From Nocardia brevicatena NBRC 12119 (GTDB taxonomy: Bacteria; Actinomycetota; Actinomycetes; Mycobacteriales; Mycobacteriaceae): 64,000 nt of DNA. Positions within the stretch are counted from its first letter, which is position 1; every line of letters begins with the position of its first letter. This document shows positions 1-8,618 of this stretch, piece after piece. Made by a program: the position numbers and the translations under genes. Below the pieces are notes generated by a model. It had not been told where the DNA came from, searched no databases, and saw only the letters and a program-made list of their open reading frames with translations. The stretch lies in assembly GCF_000308495.1 (NCBI RefSeq), contig NZ_BAFU01000091.1:1-64000 (forward strand), given 5' to 3'.

Positions 1-3000
1 CAGGTATGGCCGGGCTGGCCATGCGGTCGATGCCGGGCCGGGGCCGGCTGGTGCTGATCCTGTGCACCGGACTGGTCGGCATCTGCGCGGGCCATGTCGG
101 GCAGCTGGGCGGACCGTTCGCCGAGTCCATCCGGGTCTTCTTGGACTCCGGTGGCGCACCGCTGCGCAATGTGCACAAATTGGAACCACTTATCCGGCTG
201 CCGCTGGTGCTCGGGCTGGCGCAGTTGTTCTCCCGGGTGCCGCTGCCCGCCTCGGTGCCGTTTCCGGTGTGGCGTAGCGCGTTCGCGCATCCGGACCGGG
301 ATCGCCGGGTCGCCGTCGCGGCACTGGTGCTCGCCGCGCTCGCGCTGGCCGGCTCCCTCGCCTGGACGGGCAAACTCGCCCCGCGTGGCGCCTACGATCG
401 AGTACCCGCCTATTGGGAGCAGACCGCCGACTGGTTGCGTGAGAACGCCGCCGATACCCGTGCCCTGGTGGTACCAGGAGCCCCGTTCGGCAGCCAGGTA
501 TGGGGCCTGACCCGTGACGAACCGCTCCAGGCACTGGCCGATACCCCCTGGGCGGTGCGCGACGCGGTACCGCTGAATCCGCCGGGCACCATCCGGGCCA
601 TGGACTCGGTACAGCGGCTGATCGCCGACGGCCGGCCCTCGACCGGACTGGCGCAGACCCTGGTCGGACAGGGCATCGGAGTGCTGATCCTGCGCAACGA
701 CCTGGACCCGGACACCTCGCGCTCGACCCGACCGATATTGGCGCACCAGGCACTGGAGGGCTCACCCGGAATCCACAAGGTCGCCGAATTCGGGGACCCG
801 GTCGAGCCAGGGATCATCGGCGAGGGGCTGGTGGCCGACGGTGATCTGCGGCCGGCCTATTCGGCGGTCGAGATCTACCGGCTCGAAGCACCCGCGCCCG
901 GGGAGCCGGCGCAGGTGCTCGGCGGCCCCGGCGCGCCCGCGAAGTTCCCTGGGGCCTACACCGTCGATCTGGGCTCGGTGCCCGTGGTGCAGGGGGGCCC
1001 GGAGGTCCTGGAACGACTGCACCGCACCCCGCAGACCTCGCGCGAACCCACGCTGTTGGCCCCCGACGCCGCCCATGCGGGGCTGCCGATCGGTCCGCTG
1101 ACCGTCACGGACACCCCAATGGACCGGGAAACCGATTTCGGCGAGGTGGACAACCACAACTCCGCGCTGCGTGCCCCGGACGACGCCCGCCGCACCTACA
1201 ACCTGGTGGCCGATTACGCCGTCCCCGGTGCCGAGCCGGTACGCGGCGACTGGACCGGAGCCACCGTCACCGCGTCCAGCTCCGCCGCCGACGCCACCCA
1301 GATCGGCGGCACCGCCCCCGGCAACTCCACCGTCGCGGCGGTGGACGGCGATCCGGCGACCGCCTGGATCAGCAATGGCGGCCAACCCGCGCTCGGCCAG
1401 TGGCTGCGCCTGGATCTGGACCGTCCGCTGGGCTCCGGGCTGCTGCGGCTGATCACCAGCCCCGCCGCCATCGGCGACCCGGTGAAATGGGTGGAGGTGC
1501 GTACGTCCCGGGGCAGCGTCTCCGCACGGATCACCAAACCGGGGGAACCGGTGGCGGTATCGCTGCCCGCGGGCTCCACCGATTGGATCACCGTCACCGC
1601 CATCCGCACCGAAGGCGGTAGCGGCGGCGGCCAGTTCGGGATCAGCGAACTGAGCCTCGAGGATTACACTGTCCGCGACGCCCCCGTCCCCGTCGATATC
1701 CGACACCGCACCGTCCTGCCCGAGACCCCGCCCGGCGTACCGGTGCGCGCCTGGGATCTCGGCCAGGAATTTCCCGGCCGCGGCGCCTGCTATGACGCAC
1801 CCGATCGGGTGCGTTGCGGTAAGGGGCTGGCACTGGCGCCGGAAGAGCAGGGGGCCTTCCAACGGACCCTGTCGGTGCCCGAGCCCGTCGCGGTGACACC
1901 GGAGCTGACCGTGCGCGCCCGACCGGGTCCGGCGCTGGAGGCGTTGCTCACCGACCCGCTCCGGCCGGTGGCGCGCGGCGAATCCGATGTCGGCGACCTG
2001 CGCGGCTCGGCCTTCGCCGCCACCGACGGTGATCGGCGTACCAGTTGGACCGCCCCCGAGGACTCGGTCCGCAAAACCACCGGTGCCAAACCGACGCTCA
2101 CCATCGAGCTGCCCGAGCCGACGCTGGTCACCGGACTGGAGCTGACCCCGTCACCGGGCCTGCTGCCGGCCGCCCCGACCTCGGTGGCGGTGAATCTGGG
2201 CAATGGTCCCCAGGTGCGCGAACTCGACGAGCCGGACAAGGTCTCCCGCATCGAACTGCATCCCACGGTGACCGACCGGATCGAGCTCGGTATCCAGAGC
2301 TGGACCACGGTGCTGGACCGTACCGCCCTCGGCTATTCCCAACCCCAGCCCCCCGGCCTCGCCGAGGTGGTTGTCCTGGGACCGAACCAACCCCCACCCG
2401 CCTCGGCCGACCGGCTCATCACCGTGGGCTGTGACAGCGGGCCCACGATCGCGGTGGGCGGTCGGATGGTGCGCACGAGTATCACCACCACCGCCGAGGA
2501 GCTGCGCACCGGAGCGCCGGTTCCCGCCCGGGTCTGCGGGGACGTCGAAACACCCGAGATCACCGCCCCGGATATCGCCGCGCCGATCCAGTTGCCGCCC
2601 GGGCAGGTCGATGTGCTGGTGGCGCCGACCCAGCTGTTCACCGTGGACCGGCTGCGGTTGCAGAACACCGCGTACCCGGCCCTGCCCGCCGCGGACGACC
2701 GGGAGACCGGGACCCGCCTGCTCGTATTGCCGCTCAGCACCAATATCGGATGGACCGCGCGGTCCGCGGACGGGCAGGCCCTGGATCCCGTCGTGGTCGA
2801 CGGGTGGCAGCAGGGCTGGCTGCTGCCGGCCGACAGCGCCGGGCCGGTCACCGTCTCCTTCCCGGTGGACCGCTGGTACCGCTTGGCCATCTTCGGGGGC
2901 CTGCTGCTGATGTTTCCGCTCATCGTGCTCGCGATACCGCGCGGCCCGGCCACCGCCGCACCGGGACCGGCACCGAGAACCTGGGGCCGACGATGGCTCG

Positions 3001-3278
3001 GCGCCGTCGGCCTCGTGGGCACCGCCGGCCTGATCACAGGGCCGGTCGGTGCGGGACTCACCGTGGCCGGGGTGGCCATCGCCCGTTTCGTTCCCCGTAT
3101 ACCGCCGATCACACCGGTTGTCGTCGCCGGGTTCGGCACCGTGCTGTCCGCGGTGGCCCTGGCCACCGGCCCATGGCGGGCGGGGGGCGGCTATATGGGT
3201 GACTCGCTGTGGGTGCAGGCCCCGGCCCTCATTGCCGTGATAGCGGTGGGAATCGCGGCACTACCGCGACGCCGCTGA
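1..3278 (+). CDS. aftD: Alpha-(1->3)-arabinofuranosyltransferase AftD-type, 3' part
   Basis: This is the C-terminal ~1,090 residues of a very large membrane glycosyltransferase that adds arabinofuranose in arabinogalactan and lipoarabinomannan synthesis. The reading frame stays open to the left edge, so the 5' end lies outside the window; the ATG at 6 is internal. The start of the visible part has membrane segments and the APLRNVHKLEPLIRLPL loop typical of the family. The middle (roughly residues 380-800) is extracytoplasmic and contains two discoidin/F5-8C-like carbohydrate-binding segments (AVDGDPATAWIS and ATDGDRRTSWTA). Four hydrophobic helices follow residue ~955 and close the protein. 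It sits beside other envelope glycan genes at 5.4-10.8 kb. Identification rests on family resemblance and synteny remembered from mycobacteria. Confidence 0.88.
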   Translation, partial: GMAGLAMRSMPGRGRLVLILCTGLVGICAGHVGQLGGPFAESIRVFLDSGGAPLRNVHKLEPLIRLPLVLGLAQLFSRVPLPASVPFPVWRSAFAHPDRDRRVAVAALVLAALALAGSLAWTGKLAPRGAYDRVPAYWEQTADWLRENAADTRALVVPGAPFGSQVWGLTRDEPLQALADTPWAVRDAVPLNPPGTIRAMDSVQRLIADGRPSTGLAQTLVGQGIGVLILRNDLDPDTSRSTRPILAHQALEGSPGIHKVAEFGDPVEPGIIGEGLVADGDLRPAYSAVEIYRLEAPAPGEPAQVLGGPGAPAKFPGAYTVDLGSVPVVQGGPEVLERLHRTPQTSREPTLLAPDAAHAGLPIGPLTVTDTPMDRETDFGEVDNHNSALRAPDDARRTYNLVADYAVPGAEPVRGDWTGATVTASSSAADATQIGGTAPGNSTVAAVDGDPATAWISNGGQPALGQWLRLDLDRPLGSGLLRLITSPAAIGDPVKWVEVRTSRGSVSARITKPGEPVAVSLPAGSTDWITVTAIRTEGGSGGGQFGISELSLEDYTVRDAPVPVDIRHRTVLPETPPGVPVRAWDLGQEFPGRGACYDAPDRVRCGKGLALAPEEQGAFQRTLSVPEPVAVTPELTVRARPGPALEALLTDPLRPVARGESDVGDLRGSAFAATDGDRRTSWTAPEDSVRKTTGAKPTLTIELPEPTLVTGLELTPSPGLLPAAPTSVAVNLGNGPQVRELDEPDKVSRIELHPTVTDRIELGIQSWTTVLDRTALGYSQPQPPGLAEVVVLGPNQPPPASADRLITVGCDSGPTIAVGGRMVRTSITTTAEELRTGAPVPARVCGDVETPEITAPDIAAPIQLPPGQVDVLVAPTQLFTVDRLRLQNTAYPALPAADDRETGTRLLVLPLSTNIGWTARSADGQALDPVVVDGWQQGWLLPADSAGPVTVSFPVDRWYRLAIFGGLLLMFPLIVLAIPRGPATAAPGPAPRTWGRRWLGAVGLVGTAGLITGPVGAGLTVAGVAIARFVPRIPPITPVVVAGFGTVLSAVALATGPWRAGGGYMGDSLWVQAPALIAVIAVGIAALPRRR

Positions 3279-3324
3279 GTTGAGACCCACGGCGAGTCGG
3301 TGGAGCCGGAGTACGTTCACCGAA

Positions 3325-3687
3325 TCACGGCTCGCCGGCTTCGAGCCGCGCGCGGACCGCTTCGATGCGGTCGGCCAACTCGGCCTCGTCTATGACATTC
3401 CTGGCGATCAAGGAGTGCGCCAACGCGACCAGCTGATTCTCCGGAAACGGCAGCGTGGCGTACACCTCATCGGAGAGACAGTCCTCCTCGTGGCGGCGCG
3501 TGAGGAGAGGCAGCACCGTTCCCTCCCTGTCGAATGCGTCGCACATCCCGTCGAGGCTCGACTTCCAGGGCGGCACCGGGTTGCCGACACCGTACTTGTC
3601 CGCCATTCGCGGCCACACCTGTCCGCGGGTGACCATCTGCTCCAACATCCGCACTCTGACACTTGTAACGTCCCGGGCGGGTGACAT
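3325..3687 (-). CDS. P15K-like cobalt activator of thiocyanate hydrolase
   Basis: A 120-residue protein, last gene of the thiocyanate hydrolase operon, starting 18 nt after scnC. It has the shape of the N-terminal half of a nitrile hydratase beta subunit: a helical segment with PWKSSLDGMCDAFDREG, then LPFPENQLVALAHSLIARNVIDE and a charged C-terminal helix. Proteins of this kind (P15K beside thiocyanate hydrolase, P14K/NhlE beside Co-nitrile hydratase) assist cobalt insertion and cysteine oxidation in the catalytic subunit. That role is inferred from position and resemblance. The ATG at 3687 has a GAGGAG ribosome site seven bases upstream. An alternative is an uncharacterised nitrile-hydratase-beta-like protein with no chaperone role. 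Confidence 0.7.
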   Translation of the reverse strand: MSPARDVTSVRVRMLEQMVTRGQVWPRMADKYGVGNPVPPWKSSLDGMCDAFDREGTVLPLLTRRHEEDCLSDEVYATLPFPENQLVALAHSLIARNVIDEAELADRIEAVRARLEAGEP

Positions 3688-3705
3688 CCGTGGCTCCTCG
3701 GAGGG

Positions 3706-4443
3706 CTAGTGGTTTTCCGCCGGGCGGACCGCGGGGTGCACCGGCCGGTCCGCATTCGATGTCACCCCGGGCTTGGGAAGGGCGACACCGATCAGGCAGT
3801 CGCGTGTCACGATCTGCGCCAATTGCTCCTCACTCCATCCCTGCGTCCCGTCCGGCCGGACCGGGAGCACCATGAACCTGTGCTTCGAATTGGAGTCCTC
3901 GACGCGAATCTCCACGTCTTCGGAAAGGTAGAGACCGAATTCGGCGAGGACCTGGCGTGGCCAACGCACGATGCGCCGTCGGTAGTTCGGCGTCCGGTAC
4001 CACTCGGGCGAGTTTCCGAGAAGCGGACGCGGGTAGCAGGAGCACAGGCTGCAACAGATCACATGATGCAGCGTCGGCGTGTCCTCGAGTACGTGTAGCG
4101 CTGTGAAGTCGCTGGGAGTACCGAAGCCGGTCGGCTTCAGCCAGTCGATTCCGACCTCCCGGCAGGCAGCGATGGCATCCTCGAGCACCAACTGTTCGAA
4201 ATCGGGATCGGACCAGGCCTTTGCGACGAGCCGGGCACCGGGCGCCGGTCCGAGTTGCTCGAAGTATTCCGTGTAGCGACGGTGATCCTCGGCGGTGAAC
4301 AATCCCTTCTCGATCGCGAGCTCGCGCAACGCGATCTCGAGCACCTCGAAGTCGGTGACCTCCTCGACCATTGGCGCCGCGTGCCGAGGAGCCGTGCCGC
4401 CGTCGGCCGTGACGTCCTCGCCTTCGTTTGCCGTCTCGCTCAT
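3706..4443 (-). CDS. scnC: Thiocyanate hydrolase, gamma (catalytic, cobalt) subunit
   Basis: A 245-residue homologue of nitrile hydratase alpha. It carries the metal claw motif CSLCSC at residues 131-136, followed by YPRPLLGNSPEWYR and PNYRRRIVRWPRQVLAEFG. The RRxVRWPRQ stretch and the position of the claw fit thiocyanate hydrolase gamma rather than ordinary nitrile hydratase, which has YPWP and a different next segment. Tyr after the claw fits the cobalt class. In the known enzyme two of the claw cysteines are oxidised and bind Co(III); thiocyanate is hydrolysed to carbonyl sulfide and ammonia. The start at 4443 is chosen over 4527 because GAGGAG lies just upstream and length then matches the family (about 243). 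It follows the beta-alpha fusion by 31 nt. Confidence 0.83.
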   Translation of the reverse strand: MSETANEGEDVTADGGTAPRHAAPMVEEVTDFEVLEIALRELAIEKGLFTAEDHRRYTEYFEQLGPAPGARLVAKAWSDPDFEQLVLEDAIAACREVGIDWLKPTGFGTPSDFTALHVLEDTPTLHHVICCSLCSCYPRPLLGNSPEWYRTPNYRRRIVRWPRQVLAEFGLYLSEDVEIRVEDSNSKHRFMVLPVRPDGTQGWSEEQLAQIVTRDCLIGVALPKPGVTSNADRPVHPAVRPAENH

Positions 4444-4474
4444 CTTGCTCCTCTCGTCGAGGACGCACCTCGGT

Positions 4475-5296
4475 TCAGGAGACCGCTTGAAGCCAGGATT
4501 CGGAGATTTCCGCCTGGAGAGTGTCATTGGGGCAGCCCGTGTACGGCTCCCACAGGTCGTTCATCTCGAAGCGCACGATATAGAACCATTCCGGTTTTTG
4601 GTCCTCACGGTCGAATGCCTCGTCCTCCGGGATCAGACTTTCGTAGGACACTTTGACGACCGTCGCGGGCTTGCCGCGCAGGTATTCCTGGGTGCGGGTG
4701 TAGAAGAGCGTCGGAAGGTCGCGCACCCGCACCCGGTCGCCCACCGCGAAGCGGGGAGCGCCCGCCTGGCCGGCGAAACACTGGGGATCTCCCTTGCCGA
4801 CCGCTTCCGTATGATGTCGATTCCTGGCAACTGCCTTTCCGTCCCCGGTGGTGCGGGGCGTGGCTTCCGGTGGACCGCTGTCACCGGCACAACGCTCCCG
4901 TACCTCGTCGGCCCGCTCGATCAGTTCACGGAGCGTGATGTGGTGCTTGTCGACAAGGCAGCGGGCAACGGCCAACACCCAGCGGCCGTAGTAGGGAAAG
5001 CCGAGATACCGCATCCTCCCGACATCGACGTTCCCGAGTCTCCTGCGCTCCTCGGATGTCCAGATCCCTCTCCAGCCGAGGACCTCACAGGTGATGAACG
5101 TGTTGAGCTCCCACGCCTCTTCCTCTTTCTCTTCGAAGGTGGCCGCGGCATCGGGTTCGCCGCCGACGTCGTGCGGCGTCTTCATGAGGGCCTGGAAGAG
5201 CGCGTGATCGATCTGGTCCGGGTAGGGCCAGTCCTGGAGCCGATGAAACGCTACGCGCAGCTGACTGACAAAGTCGTCCATGACCGAATTGGCCAT
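4475..5296 (-). CDS. Thiocyanate hydrolase beta-alpha fused subunit
   Basis: A 273-residue protein joining what are two separate small subunits in the Thiobacillus enzyme. Residues ~1-130 (PHDVGGE, EKEEEAWELNTF, GFPYYGRWVLAVARCLVDK) match the beta subunit. A Pro/Thr-rich linker follows. Residues ~165-273 (GDPQCFAGQAG, RFAVGDRVRVRDLPTLFYTRT, EWFYIVRFEMNDLWEPY) match the alpha subunit, an SH3-like barrel. The fusion recreates the layout of a nitrile hydratase beta subunit. The start at 5296 has GGGAGG upstream; the in-frame extension to 5407 has no support. It is first in the operon with scnC and the P15K-like gene. Partner of the cobalt subunit; the substrate is inferred from homology. Confidence 0.83.
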   Translation of the reverse strand: MANSVMDDFVSQLRVAFHRLQDWPYPDQIDHALFQALMKTPHDVGGEPDAAATFEEKEEEAWELNTFITCEVLGWRGIWTSEERRRLGNVDVGRMRYLGFPYYGRWVLAVARCLVDKHHITLRELIERADEVRERCAGDSGPPEATPRTTGDGKAVARNRHHTEAVGKGDPQCFAGQAGAPRFAVGDRVRVRDLPTLFYTRTQEYLRGKPATVVKVSYESLIPEDEAFDREDQKPEWFYIVRFEMNDLWEPYTGCPNDTLQAEISESWLQAVS

Positions 5297-5414
5297 AGTG
5301 ATCGCCTCCCTCGGACGGGCAGCACCCCATAAATCGTATTGCCGGCCGGCTGCGCCGACCAGGGATGTTGCCAAGGCGTGTCGGACCGGCACTGCCACGT
5401 GGGGCACGGGGGTG

Positions 5415-6716
5415 TCAGGTTGTCACACCTCGGGCACGGGTATCGGTGGCCTCGGGCCGCCGCACAGCGGTCCGGATAACGATCGCGGACACTATGACGG
5501 TGGTCGTCACCGCCACCGACACGGCGGTGCCGATCAGCCCCACCACACTGCCCGCGACCGTGAGCATGAGCACCACCTCGACCGTCAGGCCGGTCCAGGC
5601 CAACCCGGCCAACGCGGTGCGGTCCACCGCGATCGCCGACAACAGCGCACCCTGGAGAATCGCCAGCACGGCGCCGTGCAGCGCGAACAACCACAGCAGG
5701 CCCTGGATCGGCGCGTAATCCCGGCCGGCGAGCAGCGGGGCGAGCGGCGCGGCGACCACGGCCCCGGCCACTGCCACCACCCCGATGCCGGACAGCACCG
5801 CCAGCGCGGCGCGCACCGCCCCGGCCGACGATGCGGGCTGCGCCATCCGCGGGTACAGCACTACCCCCACCGCCTGCGGCAGCCAGAACGCGATCTTCGT
5901 CGCGATGGTCCCCAATGCGTAACGGCCCGCGTCGGATTCGTCCAGGACGATCCGGACGACGATCAGATCCGCCGAGGACAGCGCCATCAACGCCGCCTGC
6001 ACCTGGGCGGCCGACAGAACCGCGAGCACCCCGGTGAACCCGGCGCCCACCGAGTGGACACCGATCGGTTCGACGACCACGGCACCGGGTCCCCCCGCCG
6101 TACCGTCGACGTCGACCGGCGGCGAAACGCGCGCGGCGAAACGGGGCGATGCGACAAGCAGTCGGGCGGCCAGGGCCGCACAGGCGATACCGCACGCGGC
6201 GGCCCACAGGGCGGGCGTCGCGCCGCCGAACGCGAGGACGGCCAGCGCGGGCACCACCCGCGCGATACCGGCGAACCCGAGAACCACGGCCAGACCGCGG
6301 AACCGCCGCAGTCCCTGCAGCACACCTTGTTCTCCGGACAGCACCACGAGCGCGGGCGCGGCACCGAGCGCGGCGGCGCAGGCCGCGGCGCCGACATCCA
6401 GCACCACGGTCACCACCGGCACCAGCACAACCGCCGCACCGGCCACGAGCACGGCACAGCGCAGTCCCAGGGCGCGCAGTGCCGCCGCGTCGGCACCACG
6501 CACCAACTCCCGGGCCACGACATTCTGCAGGGCGAGCGCGGGCACCGCGCACAACAACTGGACGGCGAGCAGACTGGCGAACTCGCTGTAACCGTCGACT
6601 CCGAGCCAACGCCCGGCCAGCAACTGCAGCAGATAGCCCGCGACATTCGCGGTCATCGCCCCCACGGTCACCAGGGTCATGTCCGCCACGGCGGGGATAC
6701 GGCGAACAACAGGCAC
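5415..6716 (-). CDS. Polysaccharide flippase-like membrane protein
   Basis: A 433-residue protein made almost entirely of hydrophobic helices (about 12-14). It has the Wzx/MATE-like N-terminus (TLVTVGAMTANVAGYLLQLLAGRWLGVDGYSEFASLL) and a repeated second half, typical of oligosaccharide or lipid-linked sugar flippases. It lies among envelope glycan genes, divergent from the membrane protein at 6851, so export of a lipid-linked sugar is a fair guess. The GTG at 6716 is the longest start; the ATG at 6680 is an alternative and neither has a strong ribosome site. The substrate is unknown. Confidence 0.7.
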   Translation of the reverse strand: MPVVRRIPAVADMTLVTVGAMTANVAGYLLQLLAGRWLGVDGYSEFASLLAVQLLCAVPALALQNVVARELVRGADAAALRALGLRCAVLVAGAAVVLVPVVTVVLDVGAAACAAALGAAPALVVLSGEQGVLQGLRRFRGLAVVLGFAGIARVVPALAVLAFGGATPALWAAACGIACAALAARLLVASPRFAARVSPPVDVDGTAGGPGAVVVEPIGVHSVGAGFTGVLAVLSAAQVQAALMALSSADLIVVRIVLDESDAGRYALGTIATKIAFWLPQAVGVVLYPRMAQPASSAGAVRAALAVLSGIGVVAVAGAVVAAPLAPLLAGRDYAPIQGLLWLFALHGAVLAILQGALLSAIAVDRTALAGLAWTGLTVEVVLMLTVAGSVVGLIGTAVSVAVTTTVIVSAIVIRTAVRRPEATDTRARGVTT

Positions 6717-6836
6717 GCCCGCAAGTGTTCCACCTCGGCGTCCACCATGACCGCCCCGGGCTCGTCCGGCCCGGCCGGCACGAACCGTCCGGTGCCGACC
6801 TGGACCGCCGCCGGACCACGCCCGGTGGTGTCCTTA

Positions 6837-6842
6837 TAAGGT
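6837..6842 (+). promoter_or_regulatory. -10 box, likely leaderless transcript of the 6851 gene
   Basis: TAAGGT, 8 nt before the GTG at 6851; no ribosome site is present in between. Confidence 0.45.
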
Positions 6843-6850
6843 GCACAGGC

Positions 6851-8587
6851 GTGAATGACAGGGGCGCGGACCGCCGGTGGACGCGGTGTATTCCCGCCGG
6901 CTACAGCGCGCTGCTCGCGCTGTTCATCACCGCTCCGCTGCTGGGGCCCGGGTATCTGCTGCTTCGTGACGCGGTGAGCACGCCGCGCTCCTATCTCACC
7001 GACTCCGCCCTCGGTCTGAGCGATGCGGCTCCGCGCGCCGTTCCGCAGGACGCCATGCTCGCCGCGCTGTCCTCGTTCGTCGACGGCGGGCTGGTGGTCG
7101 AGGTGATCCTGGTCGTCGCTCTCTGGGCGGCGGGGTTCGGTGCGGCGGTGTTGTCCCGCGAACTGGTCCGCGCCCCGGTTGCCGCCCAACTGGTGGCGAC
7201 CACGCTGGCCGTCTGGAATCCATACATCGCCGAACGGCTGCTGCAGGGACACTGGAGTCTGCTCGCCGGGTACGCGGCGCTGCCGTGGACCGCCCTGGCG
7301 GCCATCCGGCTGCGGGCCGGGCGGCCCGGTTCCTGGGCGGCGGTGACCGGCTGTCTCGCGGCGGCGGGCCTCACCCCCACAGGTGGGCTGTTGGCGGGTG
7401 TGCTCGCCCTGAGCCTGGTCGGCCGGCGACGGGTCCTCGCGGTGTTGTCGGTGATCGCGGCGATATGCGCGCCCTGGCTGGTGGCGGCCGCGATCTCGGG
7501 GGTGGCCGCCGAACCGTCCGATCCCGCGGGTGTGGCGGCGTTCGCCGCGCGTGCCGAACCCGGCCTGGGCACGCTCGGTAGCCTGGCCGGGCTCGCAGGT
7601 ATGTGGAACGCGGAAGCGGTCCCGAACTCCCGGACCACTCCGCTCGCGGCGGTGGGGACCGCGCTGCTGCTGCTCGTCGTGGCGCTCGGCGCACGCGCGG
7701 TGGCCGCCGACGACGGCGACCCCGTCCGCACCCGGGCCCGCCGTACCCTGCTGGCTCTGGCCGCCGCCGCGATCATCCTCCCGGCACTGACCGCCACGGC
7801 CCCCGGTATATCCGCCCTGGAATGGCTCGTCGGACAGATCCCCGGCGCGGGCCTGCTCCGCGATACCCAGAAGTACGCCGCTCTCGCCGTGCCCGCTTAT
7901 GCGCTGTGCGCGGCGGCGGCCTGCCGGATACCGGCCGCCCGCTTACCCCGAATCGACTCCGCCACCGGCACCGCTGTCGTCCGCGCGACAGCGGTGGTGT
8001 TCATCGCGCTCCTGGTACTTCCCCTGGCGGACCTCGGCTGGGGAGTGGGCGGCCGGGTAGAGGCGGTGCGGTATCCGAACGCGTGGCAGGAGGTCGCCGA
8101 GCGGGTGGACGGTCCCGGTGATATCGCGGTGCTGCCCGGCGGAATGTTTCGCCGGTTCCCGTATTCCGGTTCCGCCCCGGTGCTGGATCCGGCGCCCAGA
8201 ATGCTTCCGCACGATGTCCTGCAGACCGGGGAACTGCCGGTCCGGGGGCGTACGGTCGCCGGAGAAAGTACCCGCGCGCGGACGGTGGAGGATCTGTTGC
8301 TGCGCGGCGGTTCCCCCGAGGAACTGGCCCGGCTCGGTGTCGGCTGGGTCCTGGTGGAGAACACCAGCCCGGGACCGCTCGGTGATTCCCGCACCACTCT
8401 CGCCGCGCTGGAACCGGTCTACACCACCACCGACCTGGACCTCTATCGGGTACCCGGCGTCCGGGCGGGTGCCCCGGCCGCACACCGCGGCCTTGTCGTG
8501 GCCGCTCATATCGTGTGGGCGGTGCTGTTGTTCGTCCCGCTGCTCGCCCTGCGCCGCCGGGTCCGCACACCCGCGCGGGAACGGTGA
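6851..8587 (+). CDS. Large integral membrane protein of the envelope glycan cluster
   Basis: A 578-residue protein with roughly 11-13 predicted membrane helices. It has a short acidic loop after helix 1, a conserved-looking TLAVWNPYIAERLLQGHWSLL segment, and an extracytoplasmic C-terminal region (about residues 400-540) before a last helix. The pattern resembles GT-C-type arabinosyl or mannosyl transferases and corresponds in position to the conserved membrane protein next to the GT4 and methyltransferase genes in mycobacteria (Rv0226c, from memory). No catalytic motif could be assigned with certainty. The GTG start at 6851 is chosen because a -10-like TAAGGT lies 8 nt upstream. The in-frame extension back to 6149 overlaps the opposing flippase gene and is not real coding. 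Confidence 0.7.
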   Translation: MNDRGADRRWTRCIPAGYSALLALFITAPLLGPGYLLLRDAVSTPRSYLTDSALGLSDAAPRAVPQDAMLAALSSFVDGGLVVEVILVVALWAAGFGAAVLSRELVRAPVAAQLVATTLAVWNPYIAERLLQGHWSLLAGYAALPWTALAAIRLRAGRPGSWAAVTGCLAAAGLTPTGGLLAGVLALSLVGRRRVLAVLSVIAAICAPWLVAAAISGVAAEPSDPAGVAAFAARAEPGLGTLGSLAGLAGMWNAEAVPNSRTTPLAAVGTALLLLVVALGARAVAADDGDPVRTRARRTLLALAAAAIILPALTATAPGISALEWLVGQIPGAGLLRDTQKYAALAVPAYALCAAAACRIPAARLPRIDSATGTAVVRATAVVFIALLVLPLADLGWGVGGRVEAVRYPNAWQEVAERVDGPGDIAVLPGGMFRRFPYSGSAPVLDPAPRMLPHDVLQTGELPVRGRTVAGESTRARTVEDLLLRGGSPEELARLGVGWVLVENTSPGPLGDSRTTLAALEPVYTTTDLDLYRVPGVRAGAPAAHRGLVVAAHIVWAVLLFVPLLALRRRVRTPARER

Positions 8588-8618
8588 GCCACGGCCCGCG
8601 CCCCGGATCGGCCGACCG

